Counted from the first letter of the stretch, positions 47,524-59,219 are shown. The stretch: DNA of 64,000 nt from Auriscalpium vulgare (GCA_019915015.1 JAHBBC010000030.1:124001-188000); one strand, 5' to 3'. Notes: generated by a model not told the origin, from the sequence alone. Numbers and translations: made by a program.

Positions 47524-50500
47524 TCAGATTTTACCAAAGCTAGTGTTGAGCCGAGGTTTGGAGGGGATGGTCGAGGGCATACAGGAAGTAGGACGGTTCA
47601 GGAAGGCGAACCGAGGGATCTTGCTAGGATCGGCGAGGGAGAATTGGTTGTGTCGGACCGGCTTGAACAGTCTCACAGCGATGTAAGAAAGAGCGGTGAT
47701 GCGAGACGTGTCCGAAGCCCAACCATGTTTGCCGTTCTTACCGGCCGACTTCTCGTACATGGTCAGGACTAACCAGCCATCAGCGCATGCCGAGTCATGT
47801 TGAAGATTACGACGCACCTTCTGCAAGGCAGATTGCCCATCAACAAGAACCAAGCCATAAGAAGGCGGCATGCCAGTGTGAGCAGCGTAGAGGTGTTTGA
47901 GCGGCGTGACATTGGCCGAGTGTGCGACCTTGGGGACGTGATGCTTTGCGAAGATCGCTGCTCGCCTCCGTTCAGCCTGGCGGACGTCAATACCATGTAT
48001 GTGCACTCATACAACACTAGCAGACGCACCTGATACGATGCATTTGCAGCGACCTCAGCCGCGTTTGCAGCCGTCCCTGGTGCAGGAGCAACAGCTTCTT
48101 CGCCGTTGATTGCTCGTCTCGACCGCCCGCAGCTGGCTGCCGCCAGCGCATCGACCGACCCGCGCCCGTGGTAACACCGCGCTCTGTAACACCGCGCTCT
48201 TCTTGACGCTTGAGAACATCCTTGACCAACTGCAGAAGGTTTTTTCTCGGAGAGCGTTGACTGGGCGGGTGGACCGTTATCAGAGGAAGGTGGTAGATCT
48301 TCCGAGGACTTGAAAGCCTTTGTTCGGACACCTTTCTCAGCCTGTCTGGTATGATGCGACCGGCGGATGACTGCGAGCTGTTCGAGATCGAATTCAGCAG
48401 AGATCACTGTGTCCTGGAAGGTCCTGCGCTCGTCGGGGTCGGACACAGCAGGGAGCGACTGGGCGAGGATCTTCCCTATATGTGCAGCGTCTTTGCGTGT
48501 TGCATCCGCTGTGTCTTCAGGCAATTGCAGTCTAGTAATGTGAGGGTTAGACTCTGTAAGATCTATCGGCGGTGAGAGGAGGACAAAACACGAACATGTC
48601 GACAGTGCTCTGGACGCAAAGGCAGCTGCTGCGCAAGTCAAATCGTTCAACTGCTGGTCGAAGACCGCACCAACTCCGTCTGCATTCTCTGCCTTCTTCA
48701 ACCCATTTTCAATCTGGAGCATCTCGGGCTCGTCTTCGTCCATCTCAGGACCCTCGTCTTCGGAATCGGACTGGCCATAGATTGCATCCCAAGCCTCCTG
48801 CGAATACCAACTCGACAACGATGGGAATGCGCGAACACGGTGAGCTTGATTCTGCAATTTGTCCAGAAAATCCGGGTCTAGTACGAGAGCGTCCCACAGA
48901 TTCGCTGCCTCCGAATGGGCCTGTTGTGTTGCTTGCTCAATGTCGTGATCAGAAGGGAATGTGGAGAGGGCATGGAGGTCGAGATGTCGATTGTCGGTAT
49001 AGGTATGATTGTATCCATTCGCTCTTTCCTTGCCCTCAGATGTCTTTGCAAGGAAGAGATGCTCGCGCAAGCGGACTGAGAGCTTCGGAATCATATGATA
49101 GAAGTCTTGCAAGGTGAAGTCCTTCACAAGCTGTCGACAAATGCCGAAGACATGCTCACAGACTTCGGTTGATAGAAGCCAGGGCAGCAATGGGTATCTG
49201 CCGTCGAGGTGGTCCGATAGATGATCACCAACTGAAGGAAACCAACGACTAGGAAGTTTGTGATGTCGCGTGCCTCGGGAGATATGAAGTGTTGAGCTTT
49301 TCGGTAGCCCGCGATGTCCATGAAGTCGGTCCACATTTCCATGAAGAAGTGCGCACGCAGCACCATGCGAACACGTTCGATAATTGGGATCGATCGATTC
49401 TGGTATGCATCCACGAGCTCTCCAAACACAAAGAGGTAGATAATCGAGCCGACCATTTCACGATGCTCGTTGGTGAACCATGCTAGCGTATGACCGGAGA
49501 AGAGACGGGTCGCAGCATTGTCGTCTTGTCGATCAAGTTTCTCGACATCCCTCCGAAACAATGTCCCTGTTGCTTCAATTGCTGCAAGGCGGAAGTGGCT
49601 GTACGACGTCGTATAGCTGCCAAAGTAAGTATCCGGGCACCTGAGAATGCGTTGTTCCGGTACGTCTTGCGCCCATGGTTCGAATCTTGAATGAGTGCGA
49701 CAGGCTGTCGCCCTGCGCCGATGAGAGGAATGTGGAGGTTGATGTCACGATGTGAGCGAATAGGGTGCCTGAGGGTGTAGTCAATGTACGCAACGGCGTG
49801 AGCGACCAGGAGACGTTGAAGGGAGCGCTCGACAGCCGTGCCGTCTGCGGCGTAGGATACAACGTTGATCTTGCGGGAGAGAAGGCCATTCAATATTAAT
49901 TCCAGGTGGACGAACAGTTGCTCCGCCGAGTTTGACTCTGAGATAGGGAGCGCCGCAACGACGATAGTCGGAACGCGGGAAGAGGGATCTGGAGGGTCCA
50001 TACGCGTATCTGGCATGTGTCGGTGAGCTGCATGCCTCCGAAGTATTCGTAGAACTCATACCTTCTTAGCCTTCTCGATCTTCCTGGTGCGGATGAGGGC
50101 ATCGAGTGTGTTGATGTCGCTCACGACGACGGGATCGCCAGGACTCCCTAGAAGCACGTAGCACTTTCGTATTGGGTCCCAGTGAGGCCTCAAAACTCTA
50201 GCAGCTTCGTATCATCACATGCGAGGCCAACGGGACCCACAAGGTAGTCCAATGATTTCAGCCGTTCGTAGATAAATTCAAATGTTGCCTCTGTGATGCC
50301 GATGGGAAACTGCACTTCGTGCGCACGACGTTTCCTTCGGGTCATTTATCAGTCAATTGTATCAATGCAATCTTGTAAACACTGACTGGAGTGTCCGTTC
50401 TGCGGGTACGGGTAGCACATTCATCATGGATTCATATGCTCGCGGGCTTAAGACGTGGATAATTTGCGCCCACTCCAATGTCATGGCTGAATATCGCATG

Positions 50501-51354
50501 CCGTTCAAAGGGACACCTCGTTCTTCTAAATCTTTCTTCTTGACGAGATCGTTCATCAAGGCGACAAACAAGGAATTGCCATGCTTGCCCTCGATAACGC
50601 CTCTTGCGAAGACTAGGCATGCACTATGGGTTCTGTGCAGACAATGATCAGAAGCTGTAACGTGGGGATACTATGAACTTGAAGCTACTGACATCTCGTA
50701 TGCCTCCAGAAGAGGTGCAAGGTCGGGATGAGTAAGAGCATATCGATGGAGGGCCTGTATGTCGTCTTTCTGAGCATGATTGGGGGTGAAGCGGCGATTC
50801 TTAGGCTCGGGGACTGGCTTGCGAGTCGCATTCTGAATACGTGGACATGCAGCAGAGCGAGGCAGTTGACACAAGTAACATCCTCAGTTGACTCTTCCGG
50901 CACCCTTACAGTGCGAAGACAATCTGTCGCAAGGACATGAAGGGAGGCGACCGATAGTTCTTCCACTGCCACCGATGCTCTTGCTCCGTGTCGACTACTT
51001 GCTTTCTGGCCTTATCCAACGAACGATAATCTGTGCCGAATACAACTCTAACGCCAAATCGGCGAGGGAAGGCCCGCCGCCCCCGCCGTATGGTGTGCGC
51101 TCCAAATATTGACGCACACGAGCGTATTTGCTGCGCGAAGTCCGAAACAAGGACGATCTATCATTCTCGGAGCGGGGGCCTGCGTCGATGAGGTGATGCC
51201 CAGATGTGGCCCAGTGTATGTGATCGCATTGTGCCCTTGCAAACTTTCTGGTGCTGTTTGAATGCCTTGTGTGATACGCCCCAGTCATAAGCATGTACTT
51301 GTTGCATCGAGAGCATCGGACCTTCCGAACATCGTCTAGACAGAACTCGGCCAT
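47524..51354 (-). CDS. P-element/THAP9-like transposase
   Basis: Minus-strand exons in order. A zinc-binding start (about 51354-51000): MAEFCLDDVRKVRCSRCNKY with a C-x2-C and later H/C residues. About 50880: a C-x2-C. About 50360-50620: RYSAMTLEWAQIIHVLSPRA then YESMMNVLPVPAERTLQ, as in THAP9-type proteins. About 50240-49480: DDTKLL, RVLRPHWDPIRKCYVLLGSP, VVSYAADGTAVE (candidate catalytic Asp), ALIQDSNHGRKTYRNNAFSG (D-x2-H-x2-K-x2-R-N, as in P/THAP9). About 49450-49130: YLFVFGELVDAYQNRSI and LLPWLLSTEVCEHVFGICRQ (candidate catalytic Glu). The C-terminus ends at 47524. Single-base losses break the frame near 50195 and 49213, so the present copy may be inactive. Exon borders are not fully resolved. 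Confidence 0.75.
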
Positions 51355-51516
51355 GTCGTCAAGCGCAAGGATTTTCTCCTTGAATTTGGTATACGCCTTT
51401 GAGTTGTCGTCCCTACCGCGTTTGACGAAGGAATTGGCCAGGCGCGTGCTGATTGCTCCAGACGATGGCCAACATCAGCGCTTGCGGTGCTTGCAGACAC
51501 GGTAGCAATGACATCC

Positions 51517-53727
51517 TTATTCTTTCCCTGGGCGCGAAGAACGGATGAATGGGCCCAGGGACAGTGCGTGTGCGTTTGCAGGATGGATAGGCGCCTGAGC
51601 CTCTGAGTCGTGGTCAGATTGAGCGCTTGTTGCTTCACTCGCGCTCGCAGCCGTCTTGTCGTCTGCGCTCGAGCTCCCTTTCCTCCGCCTTTTCAGTAAG
51701 CCCCGCGCAGCCTTCAGTGTCGTCCCAATGGAACTGATGATCTTCTTAGATGCCCTGACAGTCGACTTCCATCGGATGCGCAATCCTCCGCCTCACTTCC
51801 CACCGACGACACCCTTCTTGACGACATTGACGCAGCATCAGAAGCCCATTTTCCAAATGGCTTCTCCATCTGTGATACTGCCAGGCCCATCCTGGTCCAG
51901 CATTCCACCACGCGGAACTGGTGGGAGATCATCGTCGACAGTGGATGGAGAGAGCAACGACCGGCCGTATGCGCAGCTGGTATCGGTGTATCGGGCATAG
52001 GTATGTCGTCGCAGTCGCTGTCATAGCCACTAGCAGATGCAAGTACTGAATATGATGATGTAGGAGAAGGTGGCATTGACAGAGGTGGAATTGACGGATC
52101 GTATTTGCTGCCTTCGTCCATGTCTCCGCGTCGCCCCATTGCTTTTCTTCCACCTCTGGACTGAATCCTTCAAGTAGACATTCAGCATCTCTGGTCGACT
52201 CGCCGGGTCGGAAGCTTGAGGATTTAGAAGGTGGGCCATCCCGCGAGGGATATGATGCGCAACAGGCTCATCGCGTCCGGCGCCGCCTGTCACAGCATCA
52301 GACCGTCGCTGATGACTTGATACCTGCGCAGAGCACCTGAGTATCGTCGTCCTCATGTCGCTAATGAGCAAAAATATAGGTACCGATTGAATATGGTCGG
52401 CAGCGAGCCTCTCGAACCACGCCAACCGTTCGACGTGGCGCCTTGAATCATCCCAAAGCTGCCAGCCCAGTGTTTCGTGTGCGACCGCATTCACGGCGAT
52501 CACGCCACACGATACGTGATCTGTCTGTCTCGCTGTCGTAAGCGACTGTCCCTCCCACTTGTACTCAATGCCGAATTTGACACGCGTCCACCAGAGCAAT
52601 TTCTTCTCGATGTCTTTAGGCAGGCGCAGTCCCTGATGGTAAAGGCCGTCGCCTTGTTTCACAGGAATGGTAAGATTGCATTCCCATTGGCGACATAGTA
52701 ACGTACTCACCATAGGATATTGTTTCCGCTTGACCGTCGATCTTCACGACAACAAATGCTTGTATTTGGCGAGGAAAACAGGAAGAGGAGTACCTTCCTA
52801 TGGTGCGCAGATCGTCTTCAATTCTCTTGAGGTAACGAGGTGAGTCGGGGAACAGGTCTTCTATTACTGTGATCTTTGAAATTGCATTCCAGAACTCGTG
52901 TCCGGCGATCTCGAAGTTGTTGGCAATTCCTGGCGTGCTCCGAACGCGGCTTCTCAACCACATGAGCATCATGTCAACGATGGTGTCGGTGAGAAGGCCG
53001 TCTGATAACAGCGGAGCAAGGGCTGATGTTGTCGTAAATGTGGCGGCACCGGGTATCATGAGTTGCTGGCGCCAGGGAAGCGAGTGGATAAGAGCAACAG
53101 TGCGTTCGCTTTCCATAGAACCGTCAGCGACTTGTAGCAGCCACCGCACGCTCGCCGTCCACGTCTCCTGTGCCAGGAGGACCGTACGCATCCGTTGCCA
53201 GTAAGTGATCATCCACAGCGGGATGCACACTTGCATATCGTGGGTCCATGATTGATTGTGCGCCATCCAGGATGGCCTGCGGTGCGAGTGCAGCAAGCTT
53301 GTCCACGAAGCATCCGTAGGAAGGCTTCGTGATTTTGTAAGTGTGGTTATGGGAAGACTGCCACGTCATGGCTAAAAACAGCTTTGGTTGAGGGGTGTAT
53401 GAGCTGCTGATCGCGACGAGGGAGTGGTGTAGATACGAAGGAATGAACATCCTCGGTGCCGCTGGGGAGCAAAGAAGTCTCGAGCGTTGGGAATCCTGAG
53501 GAGCTGCTCGATGTAGGCAGCAGCTCCGGCGGGGGTCTGGGAGAGCTGTTTAGCTTTGCCTTGCGAGATCCATAATTCGGACGGAACATAGGTATTTCAT
53601 CGTCGTTGTAGATTGTGATGGACTCATCCATTGGCACGATGCCGCGGATGGCTGCGAGGTGATGCGCTGCACAGAGAAGCAGGTTCGGTCCGAGCGTTGT
53701 CGTAGAATGTCGTACGCAGCAGGCCAC
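51517..53727 (-). CDS. Ulp1-like cysteine protease region of the transposon
   Basis: 5' part of the transposon's coding strand. Starts near 53727 with an acidic/Ser-rich segment (MDESITIYNDDEIPMFRP). Then come FVDKLAALAPQAILDGAQ and GHEFWNAISKITVIEDLFPD, and a block typical of the C48/Ulp1-like domains of basidiomycete elements: QAFVVVKIDGQAETISYGDS, then LPKDIEKKLLWWTRVKFGIE, TDHVSCGVIAVNAVAHETLG (candidate catalytic Cys, 52480-52524). In related proteins a His-Trp pair precedes 'AFVV'; here Ile-Gln stands there, so catalysis is uncertain. A Ser/Pro-rich linker (about 52140-51520) leads towards the transposase. Whether this is a separate gene or the N-terminus of one long protein cannot be decided from the sequence. 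Confidence 0.6.
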
Positions 53728-53947
53728 GTAAATTTCTACCTAATGTCTCAACTTGTACGAATTATCCCGGTAATTATGGGGTCAAAATCTTCTGCCGCCA
53801 GTACTTAGTCCAACTACCTCTGGATCAGACACGGTTCACCGCGCCCCTAACTACACCATCAGGATCATACTTTTGCCAAATTCTAGCCCAGCTACCTCAG
53901 ACCCCTCAGAGCTTCGGCGCAAAGCGCCGTCTAGCTACCGTGCGAAA
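53728..53947. other. Right subterminal non-coding region of the transposon
   Basis: Four ctac-containing units (near 53813, 53850, 53895, 53934), two of them followed by catac within 25-35 bp (around 53866 and 53950), in the same orientation as those at the left end. Probable transposase-binding or promoter DNA for the minus-strand genes. Confidence 0.6.
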
Positions 53948-53978
53948 ATCATACCCCTGGCGTGAGTACGGGGGTCCT
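53948..53978 (-). repeat. Right terminal inverted repeat
   Basis: 31 bp. Reverse complement begins AGGACCCCCGTACTCACGCC and ends CCAGGGGTATGAT. Pairs with 47165-47196. Confidence 0.93.
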
Positions 53979-53986
53979 AGTCGTGC
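53979..53986. repeat. 8-bp target site duplication, right copy
   Basis: AGTCGTGC, identical to 47157-47164. Confidence 0.93.
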
Positions 53987-54229
53987 CCACACGCCGCTGA
54001 CGAGATCTTGCATTTTGATGGAACAACTGATTCGCGAGCGACTCCGAACTCTGTTGCTGCCTGCGTTCTCAGCTTCCCCCGTATTCCCGCCCAGTAGCAG
54101 GCGTAACTCCGATGCACTCACTGGCGCTGAGTCTCATGGCCTGTGGGCATCGGAGGCCGCTCTCCGTGTCATTAATAAAGGTCAGGTGCATCAGACCCCT
54201 CTTTCCTTTTCCCCCACGACCCCCTCGAC

Positions 54230-56846
54230 ATGTTCCTGCGACGCCTCTCCAAGCTCCTCGCGCGCGACGACGCCCCCGCCGCCACTTCTCCGCCGTCCAA
54301 GGAGCAGCCTCACGCGAACGGGAAATCCCCCAACGTCGCACCAAGCAAGAATGCTGCAGAGCCCAATGCCGCCTCGAGTTTCAAGGCAGGCTCTTTTCAG
54401 ATCGATGACTACCGGCCTATGAAGGTTGTTTGCATCGGCGCTGGATACAGTGGCATCATCGCTGGAATACGGTGCGTAGCCTGGTGCTCTTGCGTAGATG
54501 TTGGCGAATGCCAGAACGGCGTAATCAGGTTCGCGCAGAAGGTGCCGAATCTAGATTTGACGATATATGAGAAGGCGGGAGGTATTGGGGGGACGTGGTG
54601 GGCGAATAGGTATCCGGTGAGCACGCGTTCTGGAAGTGGTGTGCAACACTAACTGAGCACATGTAGGGCCTATATTGCGATATCCCGTCTCATTCGGTGC
54701 GCTTACATCACACAGTATTGCAGTATCCTGACGGTGACGGCGCTGACTAGTATCAATTGACCTTCGAGCCAAACGTACGCGTCCGTTTACCTGGTATCTC
54801 CTTCCACTCACACACATCTCCCCATCAGACTCAATGGTCGGGCTTCTACGCCCCTGGTTCCGAAATTCTCGCCTACCTCCAACGTGTCGTAGAGAAGTAC
54901 AAGCTCATGAAATACATCCGCCTCAAACACGAACTCCTCAACGCGCGCTGGGACGAGCCTACGGGCAAGTGGCATCTGCGCATTCGGCGCAGTGGCGGCG
55001 ATGTCGATGAGGAGTTTGACGACATCGCGGACGTGCTGTTCATAGGAACAGGTAGCCTGAGCCGGTGGAAGTGGCCAGACATCGAGGGGTTGAAGGAGTT
55101 CGGGGGACCGCTCGTTCACAGCGCTAACTGGGACATCGGCGGCGAAGGCGGCGACTCGTGGGAAGACAGCGTCAAAGATTGGGCGGGAAAGAAGGTCGGT
55201 GTTATTGGGAATGTGAGTAGGCCTCTGTGTGATGAAATGGTGCGCATGTGCTTATGTTGACGCCTGGATACTGCTCGGCACAGGGCTCTTCCGGAATCCA
55301 GATTGTCGCGGCGCTGCAGCCAAGGGTTGCGGAGCTCACGAACTTTGTGCGCAGCAAGACATGGATATCAGCGTCTTTCTCGGTGACGAAACTGCTTGAA
55401 ATCACGGGACGCAAGCCTGAGAGCACCGACTGTACGTCACTTGCGATGTCTGAGGGATGGGGAGGACCTGATTGTGCACGGGCAGACTCATTCACACCAG
55501 AACAATTGGAGAAGTTCAAGGATCCCGAGTACTATCGTGAATTCCGGCGTGCGGTGGAAGACGATGTCAATGTACGCATGCTTCCCCCAAACGCCGATAT
55601 CCGCTGCTGACCGATTTCAGTCCGTCGCAGATGTGCAGATTCGGGGTTCCGAGATGCAGAAGGCTGCTGCTGCGGCATTCAAGAAGGAAATGGAGAAGAA
55701 GCTCGCGGACAAGCCTGGGCTCGCAGACAAGAGTATGGTCCAGCCCCGATCCATACGATCTCATATTGACAGGCGTTACTCACCTCTGATGTCGTGCAGT
55801 TATCCCCGAGTTCTCTGTCTGCTGTCGACGACTGACGCCTGGCCCCGGATATCTTGAGGCACTCGTGTCTGAGAACGTGCGTATTCACCCGTGTCCTTTT
55901 CTCTCTCCCAAGTCAGGTCAGGTCGCGACTCAATGTGTTATTGTAACTGCAGACAACTCTTGAGACGACTGCAATCACACGCGTTACTCCGACAGGCGTT
56001 GTCCTCGCCGACGGGACCTCCCGCCCGCTCGACGTGATCGTCTGCGCGACGGGCTTCAACACGACCTACCTCTTCCCGTTTCCAATACTCGGGCGTGGCG
56101 GGCAGCCCCTCGTCGAGCGGTGGGCCACGAGGGCAGAGGCGTACACGTCTGTTGCAGTGGACGGGTTCCCGAACCTATTCTTCTCGCTCGGCCCTAACTC
56201 GGGCGTCAATTCGGGGTCATTGCTCGTCATACTGGAGAGGCAGGTTGAATATGCGGTGAAGGCAACGTTGAAATTGCAGGCGGAACGGCTGAAAAGTATC
56301 GAGGTGAAGAAGGAAGCAATGGATGATTGGAGGGAGTATATGGATGTGCGTGGTCTGTTTGATCCGCTTATCCACATACTGAATACGCTCCGCTGGGGCT
56401 TGTGTGAAGGAGTACTTCCCAAAGGTAGGCGCACCCGTATAGCGGCAAAGCCAAGCCTGACGCCCGAGCATCTTAGATGGTATGGACAGAGGACTGCAAC
56501 TCCTGGTACAAAAGCGCCGACGGCAAAGTTGTCGGCCTCTGGCCCGGCACCTGCCTGCAAGCGGTGCGCGTGCTCGCGAACCCGCGCTGGGAGGATTACT
56601 CGTACGAACTGCTCGACGCGAATGGTACTCAGAACCGGTTCTTCTGGCTGGGTGACGGGATGACCCGCAATGAGAAGACAAAGACCGGCGATCGTGAGTG
56701 CTCAGATTTGTGGCGAGGTTCGTGGCTAATCAAGATGGCAGGTGCATGGTATCTCAACGATGAGGAGGTTAATATCCCGCCGGGTGAGTAGTTTGAGTGT
56801 CTTGTTGTGCTACAGCTGACCTCGTACGATAGTTCCTGAAGACTGA
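54230..56846 (+). CDS. FAD/NADPH monooxygenase (Baeyer-Villiger/FMO type)
   Basis: Class B flavin monooxygenase. After a variable N-terminus (MFLRRLSKLLARDD, Ala/Pro/Ser-rich) come: FAD site KVVCIGAGYSGIIAGIR; IYEKAGGIGGTWWANRYPG and LYCDIPSHSYQLTFEPN (exon joins near 54667, 54698); WSGFYAPGSEILAYLQRV; BVMO fingerprint FGGPLVHSANWD; NADPH site KVGVIGNGSSGIQIVAAL across an intron; ATGFNTTYLFPF; NLFFSLGPNSGVNSGSLL; WTEDCNSWYKSADGKVVGLW. At the end, EEVNIPP either continues through a last intron (GTGAGT...GATAG) to VPED, TGA 56844-56846, or stops at TAG 56789-56791. The spliced form is preferred because the donor is perfect. About 600 residues, many introns, no frame break. Substrate unknown. 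Such enzymes in polypores act on ketones, sterols or xenobiotics. Confidence 0.92.
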
Positions 56847-57016
56847 TATCATCCCTTTGAGCCCCTTGCTTCGTACTTACCTGTCAGTCTTTGATGTTCA
56901 GCGAACCCATTATGTCCTGCTCTGATATTGTACACAGAGTTGAATGCTCTTCACAGGGCAAGACCTTGCCTGAAAATAGCTACAAACAAATAAACAAATA
57001 TCGAGGAGATAGCCCA

Positions 57017-58585
57017 TCACATAACCGACACGAGCGGCGCAGGCGTCGGTGTCGCCTCGTCGTGTCCCGACACACCGGCCGGCACCGTCGCGCGACGCTC
57101 GTTGGTCGGGAGCAGCGGGGCGTCATGCACAACGGATCGATCGGGGTTGCCGCGCCACTCGGCAGGTGTGTCGAGGACCCGTGGCTGCTCGGGTTCGGCG
57201 TCGGGAGTCGTCGCGTGTGCTGGTGGCGCGAGCTCGGCGGGCATGACAAGTGGTGGGTCAGACGCACGGCGTGCGATCGCCTCTTCGATGGCGCGGAATT
57301 CCTCGGCTCCGGTCCAGCCACTAATCACGTCGTCGAGTTCCTCGTACCCACGCGCTTTGATGACGGCAGTACGCACGGCGGTGGCGGCAGACTTCGACGA
57401 GGATATTCTCGCACCTTTGAACTGAGAGACGCAGAACTTGGTGGAGCCCCAGTAGTTGGAGAGGTAGCGGCACTGGGAAGAGAGTTAGCGGGAACGGTTG
57501 TGCGATCGGAAGACAGACGAACGAGGCGGATGTAGGATGGTACAAAAGTGGTGTCAAGGTCGGCCAGCGGTGTCTGCGAGAAGATCGTCGGGTTCGCTTC
57601 TGCGGCTGTCGCGATCATCACCGAGTCTGCGCCTGTACGGCTCCTTAAGCCATCCCTGCGTTGCATATATGCGCAGCAAGAACGCACCTGTTACAGCGCG
57701 TATCCGCCGTGCGTCCTCGTACCCCACGCAGTCCCCATTTTCCACTATGGCCACGTCCTTGCCCAAGCCCTTGACAAAATCCACAATCTCCTTCATCCGG
57801 TGCTGCAGCGCTTTCTCTCGCGGGCGCATGTTCCGTGTCCTGCAATGAACCGTGACACAGTTCACGCCCGTCCCTACGATCCTCTCTACGAGCCGCAACG
57901 TTTCTTCTTGAGTAGGCAGCAATCGAATCTTTGCGGAGACGCTGATGTGGGGAGGTAGTGCAGCGCGCAGAGCTTCGAGGATGGATATGAGGAGGTCCGG
58001 GGTTGAGAGGAGCGCGGCACCCATGCCCGCGTGAGTGGAGAATGGCTTGGGGCAGCCGCAGTTGAGCTCTACGCCGGAGACGTCCTGGTGTACGGTAAGT
58101 GCTGCGCGCACGGCGAGCTCCGGGGAGGAGGAGCCGATCTGGTAGATGAAGTAGGGCTTTTCGAGCGGGTGTGTGCTGAACATGGCTTTGGATTGCTGGC
58201 CGTTGTACGAGACCACGCCCGTGGCAGCTGAGCGGATGGGCATAAGCCTTTGGGCGATGAACAAGCAAAAAAACACGCACAATCTACAACGCGCTCAGCG
58301 TGGAGGATGGCCTTGTCGACAATCTCGGGGCCCCAAACGAGCTTCGCGCCATGCTTGAGCGCAAACAATCTCGTCGGAACTGAAGGCAAGACAAGGAGAT
58401 CGAGTAGGTCAACGCAAGATCACTAAAGACCAAAGAGAGCACGTACGTGCACCAGAACGCACCATGGGGGCGAGCATGACGCCGTTGCGGTAGTCATCAG
58501 GTGTGAGCGCGGGGGTGTCTAAACGGGGGCGTTTGATTGGGACTTCCTCGCGGTCGGGCGAAGTGGATAGCGCGCGGCGGGCCAT
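57017..58585 (-). CDS. DUS2: tRNA-dihydrouridine(20) synthase DUS2
   Basis: FMN-dependent enzyme that reduces uridine 20 in the D-loop of cytoplasmic tRNAs. Start MARRALSTSPDREEVPIKRP at 58585. Then DYRNGVMLAPMVRSG, VPTRLFALKHGAKLVWGPEI then VDKAIL, VSYNGQQSKAMFSTHPLEKP, YFIYQIGSSSPELAVRAAL, DVSGVELNCGCPKPFSTHAG (catalytic Cys in GCP), MGAALLSTPDLLISIL, HISVSAKIRLLPTQEETLRL, VNCVTVHCRTRNMRPREKAL, KDVAIVENGDCVGYEDARRI, DSVMIATAAEANPTIF, then NYWGSTKFCVSQFKGA assembled across introns, as in DUS2. The C-terminal 100 or so residues are Pro/Ala-rich and end PLVSVM, TGA 57017-57019. No dsRNA-binding domain as in human DUS2 is seen. About five introns. Confidence 0.92.
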
Positions 58586-59219
58586 TGTACTGTGGGTACA
58601 GACTTGATAGCGAGTATAAGTGTGTTTGAAGAGATTGAATGTGGTGAGCGGAGAGAGAGATACAAGCATACAAGAGTCAGCAAAGGAATTTGTGGATGGA
58701 GGTCTTTCTCATCGCCGCGCGCCGCCGTGCGGCCGCTTGCAACCTGTCAGTCGCGAAAATGTCACGTCGATAGATCTGCACTGATCAGGGCATTAGATCG
58801 GACGTCGACGGGCATGCGCATGAGTTCTCCGGTGGCTATATGCGTGTCTTGTACTGGGCGCCGGCGTGGCTGCTTTGCCCAGGCTTTCAACTTGCTTCAC
58901 ACCCGTGCCCACTGCATAGTACCCCTGAGGCAGAGAACACAGATAAAACCTTTGCAGGCTCAAAATCTAGTGCCGACTGCCGGCCTCGGTTTATCTCAGC
59001 CGTGTACTTAACAACACGTCTTATCCTTCAGTCGCTCTCTTCTAGCTGTTCTCGCCGCAGCGACTCATGCATATGGTGTACTCGTGGTTCTATTCTCGAC
59101 GTGCCACGCCAATGGGAACATCTCTTGTAAATTTACGACACACCCTCATGTCCGCGTTTCTCACCTTCTGAGCTTCGGCCTTCCGACGGGTTCGACACGC
59201 TATAAGTACTTGCCTTCCT
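58586..59219. other. Intergenic, divergent promoters
   Basis: 634 bp between DUS2 (-) and the carboxylesterase (+). No gene. A pair of gctataagtac-like words near 59200 could be a TATA-type element for the esterase, 20 bp before its first ATG. Confidence 0.45.

Larger units (their letters stand above)
47165..53978 (-). mobile_element. Complete 6.8-kb DNA transposon, P/THAP9-like with Ulp1-like region
   Basis: Bounded by imperfect terminal inverted repeats and flanked by a perfect 8-bp duplication. Left TIR 47165-47196 starts AGGACCCCCGTAACTCATGC. The reverse complement of the right TIR (53948-53978) starts AGGACCCCCGTACTCACGCC. They differ by one base and one inserted A over 31-32 bp, and both end CCAGGGGTATGAT. 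Inside the ends are subterminal ctacc-containing words. Coding sequence runs on the minus strand from about 53727 to 47524. A 31-bp TIR plus 8-bp TSD is the pattern of P elements. hAT and Zisupton/KDZ elements also make 8-bp duplications, so superfamily rests on the transposase motifs. It lies between SFT2 and the FMO gene and does not interrupt either. Confidence 0.93.

Noticed and set aside
49670..49690. ggttcgaatc-like word resembling a tRNA B box
   Set aside because: It lies inside the transposase coding region and no cloverleaf can be folded around it.
47157..53986. Tentative assignment of the transposon to hAT or KDZ on the 8-bp duplication alone
   Set aside because: 8-bp duplications occur in hAT, P and Zisupton/KDZ. 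The D-x2-H-x2-K-x2-R-N motif and 31-bp TIR favour P/THAP9, so that was preferred, with the alternatives noted.
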